From Streptomyces sp. NRRL F-2664 (GTDB lineage: Bacteria; Actinomycetota; Actinomycetes; Streptomycetales; Streptomycetaceae): a stretch of 64,000 bases of DNA. The translations under genes were made by a program, and so were the position numbers. Under the pieces are notes generated by a model. It was not told the origin of the DNA. It saw only the letters and a program-made list of their open reading frames with translations, and did not search any database. Of this stretch, positions 1 through 7,431 are shown piece by piece; the first letter of the stretch is position 1; each line of letters begins with the position of its first letter. The stretch spans positions 62,001 to 126,000 of the forward strand of contig NZ_JOFX01000008.1 in the NCBI RefSeq assembly GCF_000719345.1. The letters run 5' to 3'.

Positions 1-756
1 GTTCGCGCGGCGCTGTCCGTTGGCCCGGAAGTGGTCGACGAACTGTTCGGTCTCGTAGTCCACGTCGATGGAAGGGAAGGTGCCGGCGACCCAGCGGCGT
101 CCGACGTCGCTGACCGCGAATCCGTCGTCGTCGATGGGGGCGTTCGGCGCGAGCCCCTGGGGACCGTAGGTAGAAGACCCCACCCCAGCCATCGCGGTTG
201 TTGGTGGTTCTACTGGAGGTTGATTGGTGGTTACGGCGGCACTGGGTGCGTGACGTCCGGCTTTGAAATGCGTGACGTCACGTACTTCAAGTGCGTGACG
301 GCCGGATTCTGAGTGCGTGACATCCGGTTCGGTCACGGCTTCTGCGTTCGTGACGGTCACGTCGTTCGAGTGCGTGACATGCTTGGCTCGAGAGCGTCGC
401 TTCCGCTCCGCGGCAGCCTCCCGAGAGGCACCCTCCTCCCGCTCCAAGTCCTCCCAGTCGGACTCGGGGCGACGGAGATCCATGGCCAGCTTCCAGCGGA
501 TCCGGTCCTGCACCATGCCGTCCTGCTCGATCAGCTTCTCGGCCTCGAGCCGGCGCCACGCTCGCTGAACGGTGCGCCGGTCGTAGCCGGTGCGGTACTG
601 GACGCGGGTCACCGACGGGTGGCAGTTCCTGCCCTTGGAGTTCGCGTGTTCGGCCATGGCCTGCAGGACGTGCCGTGCCGTGGTGTCGGGCTTCCCGGCC
701 GGCGTTCGGAGCATGGGCGCGTGGTCCATGGCCCAGTTCACGGCTTCGATGCTCAC
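1..756 (-). CDS. Helix-turn-helix replication-type protein of an integrated element (partial, C-terminus off the window)
   Basis: The frame is open from a GTG at 756 to the left edge (252 codons), so the C-terminus is not seen. AGAGAGAAGAAG lies just before the GTG and supports this start. The first 85 residues form a winged helix-turn-helix (SIEAVNWAMDH near the start, then RTGYDRRTVQRAWRRLE). A charged linker follows, then a stretch rich in repeated V-T-H/V-T codons that coincides with DNA repeats at 247-379. The last visible segment (FVDHFRANGQ) looks like the start of the C-terminal domain found in phage replisome-organiser proteins. It is the most distal gene seen in the leftward early operon. 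A role in starting replication of the element is inference; a transcription regulator is possible. Confidence 0.7.
   Translation of the reverse strand, partial: MSIEAVNWAMDHAPMLRTPAGKPDTTARHVLQAMAEHANSKGRNCHPSVTRVQYRTGYDRRTVQRAWRRLEAEKLIEQDGMVQDRIRWKLAMDLRRPESDWEDLEREEGASREAAAERKRRSRAKHVTHSNDVTVTNAEAVTEPDVTHSESGRHALEVRDVTHFKAGRHAPSAAVTTNQPPVEPPTTAMAGVGSSTYGPQGLAPNAPIDDDGFAVSDVGRRWVAGTFPSIDVDYETEQFVDHFRANGQRRAN
247..379. repeat. Iteron-like direct repeats inside the helix-turn-helix gene
   Basis: Six copies of a 9-bp core close to TGCGTGACG start at 247, 269, 292, 314, 347 and 371. The first four are spaced 22-23 bp apart, about two helical turns; the others are 33 and 24 bp on. They lie within the coding sequence of the helix-turn-helix protein. 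Regular direct repeats inside an initiator-type gene are how lambdoid phages place their origin, so a replication origin is a reasonable guess, but nothing here proves it. Confidence 0.55.
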
Positions 757-776
757 GACTTCTTCTCTCTGGCTGC

Positions 777-941
777 TTACTCGGACGGGGTCTGGCTTGG
801 CAGGTCCACTTGCTGGCCGTTGATGCAGTGCCTCCACCAGCCGGGCCGGCCGGGGATGGCGATGGGCGGCCAGCCGGGTGTGGCGGTGACCTCGTAGGGC
901 GGGGGCGGCTCGGGCTCGGGGGCGATGCGGAGGTGGCTCAC
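777..941 (-). CDS. Small hypothetical protein of the element
   Basis: This 54-residue frame starts at GTG 941, preceded by AGAGAGAAG, and lies between the two helix-turn-helix genes of the leftward operon. It is proline- and glycine-rich, with PGRPGWWRHCINGQQ in its second half, and no domain is recognised. An ATG further upstream (995) would overlap the preceding gene by 17 bp and add a low-complexity proline run, so the GTG is preferred. Its position argues that it is co-transcribed with the replication-type gene. Function unknown. Confidence 0.5.
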   Translation of the reverse strand: MSHLRIAPEPEPPPPYEVTATPGWPPIAIPGRPGWWRHCINGQQVDLPSQTPSE

Positions 942-978
942 GGCAGGCTTCTCTCTGGCTGGCTGTGCGGGTGGTGGG

Positions 979-1821
979 CTAGGCGGCGGTGCCAAGGGCG
1001 CTCTGCGGCCCCCTGGGGCCGAGGACCCGGTCGACGTAGGTGCGGTCCTTGCCGAGGCGGATGGCGGCCTCGGTTCGAGTGAGGCCGGCGACGGTGACCA
1101 GGAAGGTGGCTTCCTCGGCGAGGAGGTCGGCCTTGCTCAGGCCGTACTCGGGGGTGAAGTGCGGGTCGTCGATGGCGTCGGGGAAGCGCGCCCAGTACTT
1201 GGGCGGGGCCCACCGGAGGCTGGCGGCTCGGCGCCTGGCCCGTTTGGCGCTGGCCTTGCTGACTCCGTGCCGCTCCGGGGAGCTGTTTCCCAGCCGCTCG
1301 AATGCCAGGCGAACCGAGTGGGCGGTCTGGCCGCTGGTGACTTCCTTCTTCAGGAGGTCGTCGACCCAGCCGGGGTGAATGCCGATGATCGGCCCAAGCC
1401 TGACGAGCGGCCATCCGATGGCGGCAAGGGCCTGGATGCGGCGTCGGGTGCCGGTGGCGTCGATGGTGCCGGGGATGATGTCGGCAGTGGTGACAGCCAA
1501 GATCCGGGCCGCGGTTTCCGGGTTGGTGCGGCGCTTGCGCGGGCGGCCGACACCGGGGGGCCGGACGAATGACGTGATGTTGGCGGGGTGGTAGCCGAGG
1601 TGCTTGGCGAGCTTGGTGGTGCTGATGCCGGCGGCCTGGAGTTGGAGGATGTGCTGCCGGACGGGCTCAGCGTCGACGAGCTTGTTGTAGGTGTTGCCGC
1701 GCTTGGCTGCGTGGTGCTGTCGCTGCCATTCGTTGTAGCCGTCGTAGCAGGTGCGGCATTTGCATCCGTGCCACTTGTGACGGGAGAGGCTGCCATGGGG
1801 CGGGAGCGGCTTGCTGGTCAC
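979..1821 (-). CDS. Phage-type helix-turn-helix DNA-binding protein with N-terminal cysteine motif
   Basis: This 280-residue protein starts at a GTG whose first four bases overlap the stop of the gene before it (GTGA), indicating translational coupling. The N-terminus has HGSLSRHKWHGCKCRTCYDG, the His/Cys pattern common at the start of actinophage helix-turn-helix proteins. A helix-turn-helix follows at about residues 60-95 (AAGISTTKLAKHLGYHPANI), then a second in the C-terminal third (GLTRTEAAIRLGKDRTYVDRV). It probably binds DNA through both units. Whether it regulates transcription or assists replication cannot be told. An in-frame ATG far upstream (2166) would read through two other genes and is rejected. 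Confidence 0.7.
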   Translation of the reverse strand: MTSKPLPPHGSLSRHKWHGCKCRTCYDGYNEWQRQHHAAKRGNTYNKLVDAEPVRQHILQLQAAGISTTKLAKHLGYHPANITSFVRPPGVGRPRKRRTNPETAARILAVTTADIIPGTIDATGTRRRIQALAAIGWPLVRLGPIIGIHPGWVDDLLKKEVTSGQTAHSVRLAFERLGNSSPERHGVSKASAKRARRRAASLRWAPPKYWARFPDAIDDPHFTPEYGLSKADLLAEEATFLVTVAGLTRTEAAIRLGKDRTYVDRVLGPRGPQSALGTAA

Positions 1822-2078
1822 TGGGGGTCCTCCGTCCGGTGCTGGCGCTGGTTGGGGAGTTGGGTGGTGCCGCGGGGCGGGTCGGGCCAGATCTCGTACA
1901 GCTGGGCGATCTCGAGGGCTTTGCGGGCGGCGGCGAGGTCGCGGCGGACGTCGTCTTCGGTGCGGCGGGTGGTGGTGCTGGCCTGCCATGCGGCCCGGTC
2001 GCGGCGGGGCTGGTAGCTGCTGGCGAGGACGAGGAGTGCGCCGACCGCGATGACGACGGCCCAGTCGTAGGCGGTCAT
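1818..2078 (-). CDS. Small single-pass membrane protein of the element
   Basis: This 86-residue protein starts at ATG 2078, which overlaps the upstream stop as ATGA, and ends in a GTGA overlap with the next gene. Residues 3-21 (YDWAVVIAVGALLVLASSY) form one transmembrane segment. The rest is charged and probably helical (RRDLAAARKALEIAQLYEIW). The tail would lie in the cytoplasm if the N-terminus faces out. No family is recognised. Tight coupling with its neighbours places it in the early operon. Confidence 0.65.
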   Translation of the reverse strand: MTAYDWAVVIAVGALLVLASSYQPRRDRAAWQASTTTRRTEDDVRRDLAAARKALEIAQLYEIWPDPPRGTTQLPNQRQHRTEDPQ

Positions 2079-2401
2079 GCGACGGCCCTCCGTGCTGCGG
2101 CGGTGCCCGTCCACGTCCGGAGGCCGGAGTGGTGGCTCGTGGGCCGCGGGGAGGTCGTCCAGCCAACAGGGCGGTGGTAGCCGGCCTCGCGGATGAGCGT
2201 CGCCAGGCGCCCCCACATGTGGCTGTCGGGCGGCTGCGGGAGCCGGTGCCGTTCGGCGACCTCGTAGATGGTGTACGTCTCGCCTGAGGCTGCGGCGGCT
2301 ATGTAGTAGGGCTCGACCTCGGCGTACCAGGTGTCGAAGTCGTCAGCTATGCGGCGGGGCGGGGTGGGGATGGTTCCGTCGAGGGTGGGCTGCACGGTCA
2401 T
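2075..2401 (-). CDS. Small phage protein, winged-helix-like
   Basis: This 108-residue protein has the layout of a family frequent in actinophage early regions: an N-terminal helix (FDTWYAEVEPYYIAAAASGE), a middle segment that aligns with a wing-helix turn (YTIYEVAERHRLPQPPDSHM), and the conserved ending GYHRPVGWTTSPRPTSHHSG followed by RTWTGT. The family association comes from recall of that C-terminal pattern. The function is not established; DNA or host-protein binding are both possible. The start is ATG 2401, and the gene is coupled to the next one by ATGA. Confidence 0.65.
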   Translation of the reverse strand: MTVQPTLDGTIPTPPRRIADDFDTWYAEVEPYYIAAAASGETYTIYEVAERHRLPQPPDSHMWGRLATLIREAGYHRPVGWTTSPRPTSHHSGLRTWTGTAAARRAVA

Positions 2402-2477
2402 GGCGGTGGTCTCCTCGCGTGCGGATACTGCTGGGTGGGGTCGGCCGCATGGCCCGCGGCCGACCCCCAGGTGCGGG

Positions 2478-3095
2478 CTACTGGTGGGGGCAGTCCTCGC
2501 AGAGGCCGTTGGCGTCCCACGGCCCGTTCGGGTCCTGGCACGGCGGGCACGGTCCCGCGGGGGTGGTGGTGGCCGGTCCGGCCGCCAGCTCGGGCAGGGC
2601 GACCCCGGCGAGCTGGCCGTTGCGCCACGCGGCCATCACCTGGTCGCGGCCGGTCTTGCCGAATCGGACGCTGTGGGTGCGGGCGCTGGCAGGGGCGATG
2701 CTGACGCCCGGTACGTCGTGGATGACGCCGGTTTCCGGGTCCGCCCACTCCGTGCCGCCCGCTGCGGTCAGCTCGGCTAGCACCTTCTTCTCGAATGCGG
2801 GCCGGACGCTGGTGCGGAACTCGCGCTCGATCTCACCGGCGTGGTTCTGGAGCACCCACGCCTTGAACGCGTCCGCATCGGTGACCTTGGCTTCGCTGCT
2901 GCCGGCGGTCAGGCTGACCTTGCCGACCTCGATGCCATCGGGGAGCGTGACGACGATCTGGCGGGTGCCGGTCTCCCGGGCGAGGTCGTCGAGCTGCTGC
3001 TGTACCTCGGCCCGCTTAGCCTTGTACGCGATGTTGATGACGTCGAGGAGGGTCTTGAGGTACGCCTCCTGCGCGGCGTTGTCACGGAGGCTCAT
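2478..3095 (-). CDS. RecT-adjacent phage protein with C-terminal zinc-ribbon-like motif
   Basis: This 205-residue protein overlaps the end of the RecT gene by ATGA. The first 40 residues are a charged helix (KAKRAEVQQQLDDLARETGT), followed by a beta-rich region (RQIVVTLPDGIEVGKVSL). The C-terminus carries CPPCQDPNGPWDANGLCEDC, a four-cysteine CxxC...CxxC arrangement that would bind zinc. Proteins of this type sit directly after RecT in many actinobacterial prophages and may assist it. That partnership is inferred from position only. Confidence 0.7.
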   Translation of the reverse strand: MSLRDNAAQEAYLKTLLDVINIAYKAKRAEVQQQLDDLARETGTRQIVVTLPDGIEVGKVSLTAGSSEAKVTDADAFKAWVLQNHAGEIEREFRTSVRPAFEKKVLAELTAAGGTEWADPETGVIHDVPGVSIAPASARTHSVRFGKTGRDQVMAAWRNGQLAGVALPELAAGPATTTPAGPCPPCQDPNGPWDANGLCEDCPHQ

Positions 3096-4177
3096 GCGGC
3101 ACCTGCCGTGCCGTTGAGGAGCTGCGTCATCTCGGTCAGCTGCTGCACTCCGGCCTCGGCGATGGGGAGGCCGTAGGACTGTTCGAAGTCGGCGTCGAGG
3201 GTGTCGAGTCCGACGCGGGCGGCGGTGGCCCGGAGCTGCTGCTCGGCCTCGGCCACCGGGTCCGCGAACTCGGCGTCGGTCACCGCGTCGGCCGGGGTCG
3301 GCGCCGGCGCGGCGGGTGCCGTCGCCTTGGCCTTGCCCACCTCGGCGATCTGGGCGAGGTACTCGGGGCGAGCGCCCTCAGCCTGCGCGTCCTTCCAGAT
3401 CAGGCGGACGGTCGCCGCATCGGCGGCCTTTATTGCCTCGTGCAGGTAGTCGCGGCCCCCAGGGGTTAGGGATTCGGCCGGGACGTCGGCGACGGCGGCC
3501 TGCACTGTCGCTGCCGGGGTCGCCCACGGGTCTGGTTCCCCCTGCCGGACGACTCGCAGCTGCTGCACCTCGGCGTCCATCGGCAGCCCCTCGGAGTCCA
3601 CGCGGGCGCCGAGTTCTTCCGGGGTGTAGATCGCGCCGTGCAGAACCTCGGGGCATGCGCCACGGACGCACTCGGCGATGGCTCGGGAGCGGAGCATGGC
3701 CCGCGGGTACTTCTCCCAGGACTGCGGCTCGCCCTTGGAGCTGCGGGAGTACGGGCGGTTGTTGCGGATCTCGCAGAGGCCGGCGGTGACCGCGTCGTCC
3801 AGCGTCCACTCGATGCGGTTCTCGAACTCCGGGTCGTCGTTGCGCCAGATGCTGACGACGCACGACGTGCTGCTGGGGGTGATGCGGACCCGGTGGCCGG
3901 CGCTCCTTGCACGGGACAGCATGAGGTCGGCCGACTGGGTCGGCTTGCCCTTGATCACGTGGATGGTGGTGATGGTGGTGACGACGTCGAGGCCGAGTGC
4001 GCGGCCGTATTCGAGGGCCCAGAGGACGGAGGAGGGCTGCCGGCGGTAGGCGTCGGGGAGGAGCGGCGTGTCGGCGAGGGACTCGCAGAACAGCCAGGCG
4101 TCGCGGGGGCTCATGGAGCCGAGGGAGAGGGCTCCGCCTGCCGGGTTGGGGTGGGCTTTGACGAGTTCGGTGCTCAT
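3092..4177 (-). CDS. recT: RecT-family single-strand annealing protein
   Basis: This 361-residue protein carries the RecT core in residues 40-200: WALEYGRALGLDVVT, the ITTIHVIKGKPTQSADLML segment, KPxS-like RPYSRSSKGEPQSWEKYP, and RAMLRSRAIAECVRGACPEV. The C-terminal 150 residues are Ala/Pro-rich and variable, as is usual. RecT proteins anneal complementary single strands during phage recombination and normally work with a 5'-3' exonuclease. No YqaJ or RecE-type exonuclease is visible in this part of the element. The start is ATG 4177. Inactive paralogues are not excluded, but the core is intact. Confidence 0.9.
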   Translation of the reverse strand: MSTELVKAHPNPAGGALSLGSMSPRDAWLFCESLADTPLLPDAYRRQPSSVLWALEYGRALGLDVVTTITTIHVIKGKPTQSADLMLSRARSAGHRVRITPSSTSCVVSIWRNDDPEFENRIEWTLDDAVTAGLCEIRNNRPYSRSSKGEPQSWEKYPRAMLRSRAIAECVRGACPEVLHGAIYTPEELGARVDSEGLPMDAEVQQLRVVRQGEPDPWATPAATVQAAVADVPAESLTPGGRDYLHEAIKAADAATVRLIWKDAQAEGARPEYLAQIAEVGKAKATAPAAPAPTPADAVTDAEFADPVAEAEQQLRATAARVGLDTLDADFEQSYGLPIAEAGVQQLTEMTQLLNGTAGAA

Positions 4178-4285
4178 CGTGATCCTTCACGAGGGTGTGG
4201 CGGGCTGGGGCCCCGGCGTGGGGCCCTCAGCGGTGGTTGGTTCGCCGGGGCGGCCGGTCGGTGCACGGCTGGCCCCGGCGGGCTT

Positions 4286-4639
4286 TCAGACGCCCGGCAC
4301 GTGGCTCGGGCTGGTGCTGGCGAACGGCGCCAGGTGGAGCGGCACGACCGGGATCGGCTGCGTCTCGGTGACGGCGGGGTGTGCGGTGAGGGAGGAGACG
4401 GCGGTCTGGTTCTGTCGCGTGGCCTCGACCGCCCGGTCCCGTTCGTCCCGGTAGCGGTTGGCCTTCGCGTTCGCCGTGTCCCTTGCCTCCTGCGCCTCGT
4501 CACGCTGCCGGCGGAGGTCCCTGCTGCGGGCGCGTTCCTGGTCGAGTTCGGCGCGGAGCCGGGTGACCTCGTCGACCGCACGATGCTGGCCGCGGGCCCG
4601 GGTACGCTCCCGGAGGCGGGCTATAACGGGGTGGCTCAC
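4286..4639 (-). CDS. Small coiled-coil protein upstream of recT
   Basis: This 117-residue protein starts at GTG 4639, overlapping the previous stop as GTGA. Residues 20-70 are almost wholly charged and read as a long coiled coil (DEVTRLRAELDQERARSRDL, then RRQRDEAQEARDTANAKANR). The C-terminal 45 residues are low in charge and proline-rich. No enzymatic motif is seen. It may form a dimeric scaffold or bind an early phage protein; this is a guess from composition. An earlier in-frame ATG (4789) lies inside the preceding gene and is not used. Confidence 0.6.
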   Translation of the reverse strand: MSHPVIARLRERTRARGQHRAVDEVTRLRAELDQERARSRDLRRQRDEAQEARDTANAKANRYRDERDRAVEATRQNQTAVSSLTAHPAVTETQPIPVVPLHLAPFASTSPSHVPGV

Positions 4640-5163
4640 CAGGGCACCCCTGCCGGCTCGTCGTCCGTCACGTTCCCGCTGGCTGCGGCCCGGACCGTCG
4701 GAACCCACTCCGGTACCGGCAGCGGGTTCTGCCACCGGTTGGCACCGGACTCGGCCTTGTCGCAGACGTCGATGACGGCGTTGAGGCACCGGTTGAGGTA
4801 GGCCATCTCCTCGTCGACCGTCGGCTCGTGACCCTCGTACTTCGCCAGCCGGTCAGCCAGCTCCTCGACTCGGCGCTCGGCGATTTTCAGCTCCTCGCGG
4901 GTCTCTCCGAGGTCTGCTGTGATGAGGTTGAAGAGGGAGGCGCTGTAGACCGGCTCGGCGCGCGGGCACCGTCGCTCCTGGTTCTCGGGCTTCAGGTACC
5001 GCTGGAGGCCGATATGCGCGCTGATGGTGTCGGGCTGGTGGGTGAAGACGAGGCCTTCACCCTCAACCCATTCCCAGTCGTGGTGGGTGCGGGCGTCGTG
5101 CGGCTCGTCGGAGTGGTCGCAGTAGTAGCCGATGGGGGCCACCTGGTTTGCGTCGTCAGCCAT
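4636..5163 (-). CDS. Hypothetical phage protein with coiled-coil segment
   Basis: This 175-residue protein starts at ATG 5163. The N-terminal 60 residues are rich in His, Asp and aromatic residues (YYCDHSDEPHDARTHHDWEW) and could bind metal. A helical coiled coil follows (TREELKIAERRVEELADRLA), then MAYLNRCLNAVIDVCDKAES. The C-terminus ends PVPEWVPTVRAA with a polar tail. It is co-transcribed with the coiled-coil gene before recT. The family is not recognised and the function is unknown. Confidence 0.6.
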   Translation of the reverse strand: MADDANQVAPIGYYCDHSDEPHDARTHHDWEWVEGEGLVFTHQPDTISAHIGLQRYLKPENQERRCPRAEPVYSASLFNLITADLGETREELKIAERRVEELADRLAKYEGHEPTVDEEMAYLNRCLNAVIDVCDKAESGANRWQNPLPVPEWVPTVRAAASGNVTDDEPAGVPW

Positions 5164-5260
5164 GGTGGCCTCCGGTGTGGATTCGGTGCCCGAGGGCGAT
5201 GAGTAGGGCGCCAGTCACGGCGGCAGCAGCGGTCAGCCAGGAGACGCGGCGGAAGGTCAC
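5156..5260 (-). CDS. 34-residue membrane peptide of the early operon
   Basis: A short frame starts at GTG 5260, which overlaps the previous stop as GTGA, and ends 8 bp inside the next gene. The peptide is VTFRR, then a hydrophobic stretch VSWLTAAAAVTGALLIALGH, then a His/Gly-rich tail (RIHTGGHHG). It reads as a single transmembrane helix with a positively charged N-terminus. The overlaps on both sides argue that it is a real gene. Its role is unknown. Confidence 0.5.
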   Translation of the reverse strand: MTFRRVSWLTAAAAVTGALLIALGHRIHTGGHHG

Positions 5261-5553
5261 AGGACGCCCCCGATCCGTGCGGCGAACTCCTCGTCGGACT
5301 CGACGTAGCCAGCACGGAGCGTCTCCGTGAACGCCGCCGCCGGCTTGACGGCCGTCTTTCGGCGGCGCGGGATCAGCGGCCCGTGGTAGTAGTACGCGTC
5401 CGGCAGCGGCAGATCCGGGCCCGAAGCGTCCGAGCTGAGCATCGGCTCCTTCGCCGGCGACCACTCGCCCGTCCACGCCCAGACCACACCGGTCACGTCG
5501 ACGAACTCGCAGTCCAGGTCGAAGATGACCCCGTCGTGCATGTAGGGAGTCAT
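5257..5553 (-). CDS. phiSA1p31-like Streptomyces phage protein
   Basis: This 98-residue protein starts at ATG 5553 and is coupled at both ends to neighbours. It has the DxxGVVWxWTGEW pattern (DVTGVVWAWTGEWSPAKEPM) that I associate with the 'phiSA1p31-related' small proteins of Streptomyces phages and integrative elements. The C-terminus (GYVESDEEFAARIGGVL) is acidic and helical. The family has no assigned biochemical role. The link rests on pattern recall, not on a search. Confidence 0.6.
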   Translation of the reverse strand: MTPYMHDGVIFDLDCEFVDVTGVVWAWTGEWSPAKEPMLSSDASGPDLPLPDAYYYHGPLIPRRRKTAVKPAAAFTETLRAGYVESDEEFAARIGGVL

Positions 5554-5786
5554 GCCGCACGCTCCCCGCTGGCGAGCTGCCGCTCACGCCACGCCTTCAG
5601 CTCCAGCGCCGCGTCCGCCAGCTCCTGCAGAGCTTCCGGGGAAGCGCCGGACACGTGGACGGAGAGGACCCGGCCGACCTGCAGGCGGGCGAACTCCTGG
5701 CCGGCGAAGTCGGTGCCGTACACCGCCTCGACCACGCCGTCGCCGAGGTCGACACCGATCGTGCCGATGATCTGGGTGTCGCTCAC
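5550..5786 (-). CDS. Small hypothetical protein of the element
   Basis: This 78-residue protein starts at GTG 5786 (GTGA overlap with the gene before) and ends in an ATGA overlap with the next. The N-terminal part is beta-like (IIGTIGVDLGDGVVEAVYGT). The middle, VGRVLSVHVSGASPEALQEL, leads into a helix ending AWRERQLASGERA. The conserved-looking VSGASPEALQELADAALEL segment suggests a small alpha/beta fold. No function can be assigned. Confidence 0.6.
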   Translation of the reverse strand: MSDTQIIGTIGVDLGDGVVEAVYGTDFAGQEFARLQVGRVLSVHVSGASPEALQELADAALELKAWRERQLASGERAA

Positions 5787-6034
5787 GACGCCGCCGCCTT
5801 CGCGCTGCCGTCGAGGGCCATGCCGGCCGCCGGGCTGCAAGGGACCGCGCCGACGACGGTCCACTTCGCGACGGTGGAGTCCGGCTCGTAGCCGGTGGAA
5901 CCCCACTGGTCGGTCACGATCCAGCGGGCCGGGTGCGGCGGCGACGGCCACAGGACCGCGAGGCACTTCCCGGACGGCGAGAGGCGGACCGAACCAATCA
6001 GGTCCGGCAGCGCGCTCGCGGGCTCTTTCCTCAC
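5783..6034 (-). CDS. Small hypothetical protein of the element
   Basis: This 83-residue protein starts at GTG 6034, coupled to the preceding stop. It is beta-rich with many tryptophans (CLAVLWPSPPHPARWIVTDQ, then GSTGYEPDSTVAKWTVVG), which suggests a compact beta-barrel or sandwich. It has no signal peptide and no membrane segment. Its neighbours on both sides are equally anonymous early-region genes. Function unknown. Confidence 0.55.
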   Translation of the reverse strand: MRKEPASALPDLIGSVRLSPSGKCLAVLWPSPPHPARWIVTDQWGSTGYEPDSTVAKWTVVGAVPCSPAAGMALDGSAKAAAS

Positions 6035-6411
6035 GACTGGCCTCCGGTGCGGGTGTAGAAGTGGAAGTCGGGGACGGCCGGGTCGTCCAGCTGGTGGTGC
6101 TGCTCGGCCAGCAGGCCGGCCCTCTCGGCAGTGACCACATCCACGTGCTCAAGGACGATGCCGCCCGAATAGCCCTCGACGAGGACGACCAGCGCACCGT
6201 GACCGAGAGGCCAGGCCTTGCTGCGCGTGCGGGTGATCAGGACCGTCTTGGGGTCGAAGGCCGGGTGCTTCGGCCGCACCCACGGGTAAGCGACGACCCA
6301 CGAGCCGACCGGATTGGCGGCGTTCCAGGCATCGGCCGCGGCCTGCGGGGTGGACGCGTCCAGGCGGGCGATGGGAAGGGAGTCGGTGTCGACGGGGAGA
6401 ACGTCAGCCAC
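6031..6411 (-). CDS. Hypothetical phage protein
   Basis: This 126-residue protein has several possible starts. GTG 6411 is preferred because it overlaps the previous gene's stop in the same way as the neighbouring pairs (GTGGCTGA) and gives the sensible N-terminus V-ADVLPVDTDSLP. GTG 6420 or 6423 are alternatives. The sequence is alpha/beta in character, with GSWVVAYPWVRPKHPAFDP and a hydrophobic strand GHGALVVLVEGYSGGIVLEH. No family is recognised. Confidence 0.5.
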   Translation of the reverse strand: MADVLPVDTDSLPIARLDASTPQAAADAWNAANPVGSWVVAYPWVRPKHPAFDPKTVLITRTRSKAWPLGHGALVVLVEGYSGGIVLEHVDVVTAERAGLLAEQHHQLDDPAVPDFHFYTRTGGQS

Positions 6412-6757
6412 GAGACTCACCACCAGCAGCGAGCCGGGCGGCGGCCACTGCTTCGGCCACGTGTACCTGGGTGTCCAGGTGAAGATCCCAGCGGGGTTCG
6501 AGCGCTGCCGCGACGGCGTCACGCTCGGCCTCCAGCTCGGCGACTCGCCTTTCGGCCTTCTCAGCGCGCGCCCGCCACCGGGCCTTGCCGGCCTTCTCGT
6601 GCTCGATCCGGCCGCGCAGCTCGCGGTCCAGACGGGTGAGGTCAGCGTCGGCCTCTGCCAGGACCTCGGCGCGGTAGGCGTCGAGCAGTCGGGCCGGGCG
6701 ACGCGGGTCGTCCGCGACCGCCGCGTGGAACAGATCGAGTTCGTCGCGGGCGCTCAT
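6404..6757 (-). CDS. Coiled-coil hypothetical protein of the early operon
   Basis: This 117-residue protein starts at ATG 6757, overlapping the previous stop as ATGA. It is nearly all helix: MSARDELDLFHAAVADDP, then RLLDAYRAEVLAEADADLTR, then a basic-acidic coiled coil (KARWRARAEKAERRVAELEA). The C-terminal segment ends HVAEAVAAARLAAGG. It resembles the short coiled-coil proteins common in phage early operons and carries no catalytic motif. Confidence 0.6.
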   Translation of the reverse strand: MSARDELDLFHAAVADDPRRPARLLDAYRAEVLAEADADLTRLDRELRGRIEHEKAGKARWRARAEKAERRVAELEAERDAVAAALEPRWDLHLDTQVHVAEAVAAARLAAGGESRG

Positions 6758-7056
6758 CGGGCACCGCCCTGAGACTCGTACCGGGCCAGGGCCTCGCGGT
6801 CGTTCATCAGACCGGACCAGTACGCGTAGAACAGCTCGTCGAGCGCGGCGGCCTTCTCGGCCTCCGGCAGCGCCTCGAACGCCAGCCGGCCGATCTCCTC
6901 GACCTCGAAACCATCCGGGCACGTCGCCCGCAACAGTTCCTCCGCCTCGTCGAACAGGGACTGGAACGGGGTGACGTAGCCGACCTGGTTCTGACTCATC
7001 AGAACGTCGAACTCGTCGGGGGTCTCGAAGCCGGGATCGGGCATGATGTGGGACAT
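6754..7056 (-). CDS. Small acidic hypothetical protein of the early operon
   Basis: This 100-residue acidic protein starts at ATG 7056, preceded by AGGAGAAGAGGACCG, a strong ribosome-binding site. It contains PFQSLFDEAEELLRATCPDG and LPEAEKAAALDELFYAYWSG. A strong independent site and a 103-bp gap after the excisionase-like gene suggest that translation of the coupled block begins here. The function is unknown. Small acidic early phage proteins often bind host enzymes, but that is not shown. Confidence 0.6.
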   Translation of the reverse strand: MSHIMPDPGFETPDEFDVLMSQNQVGYVTPFQSLFDEAEELLRATCPDGFEVEEIGRLAFEALPEAEKAAALDELFYAYWSGLMNDREALARYESQGGAR

Positions 7057-7159
7057 CGGTCCTCTTCTCCTTGCAGGCAGATGCAGGTGAGGGGTGGATC
7101 GGGAGGCCCTGGCTGGCCGGCTTCTGGGAGGTCGCCGGCGGTCGGGGCCGCATAGCCGG

Positions 7160-7423
7160 CTAAGCGGCTGCGGGGACGGCTTCGAGCTCGCGGGCCTTGA
7201 CCCAGCTGTCGACTGCCTCGATGCGGGCGACGACGTTCTTGCCCAGACGGAAGGCGTGCGGGCCCTTTCCGGCCATCCGCCACTTCCGGTAGGTGCTCGG
7301 CGTGATTCCCAGGCGGGACGCGATGCCGGGCGTGACCTCTCCGTTGTCGCCCTCGTGGTCCTCGATGTAGATCAGGCCGGTCGGGGGCTTCGTCTTGGCG
7401 AGCTTTCGCGGCTCGGTGGGCAT
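7160..7423 (-). CDS. xis: Excisionase-like winged helix-turn-helix protein
   Basis: This 87-residue protein lies between the repressor-like gene and the early operon. The central segment TPGIASRLGITPSTYRKWRM, followed by GKGPHAFRLGKNVVARIEAV and a final DSWVKAREL, is the MerR/AlpA-type layout of actinobacterial excisionases: helix-turn-helix, a wing with a GP-aFRLG turn, and a helix with W. Such proteins bend DNA at att sites and steer the integrase towards excision. The integrase here lies 1.3 kb away in opposite orientation. A purely transcriptional role is possible. The start is ATG 7423 with GGAGCAAC upstream. Confidence 0.75.
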   Translation of the reverse strand: MPTEPRKLAKTKPPTGLIYIEDHEGDNGEVTPGIASRLGITPSTYRKWRMAGKGPHAFRLGKNVVARIEAVDSWVKARELEAVPAAA

Positions 7424-7431
7424 GTTGCTCC

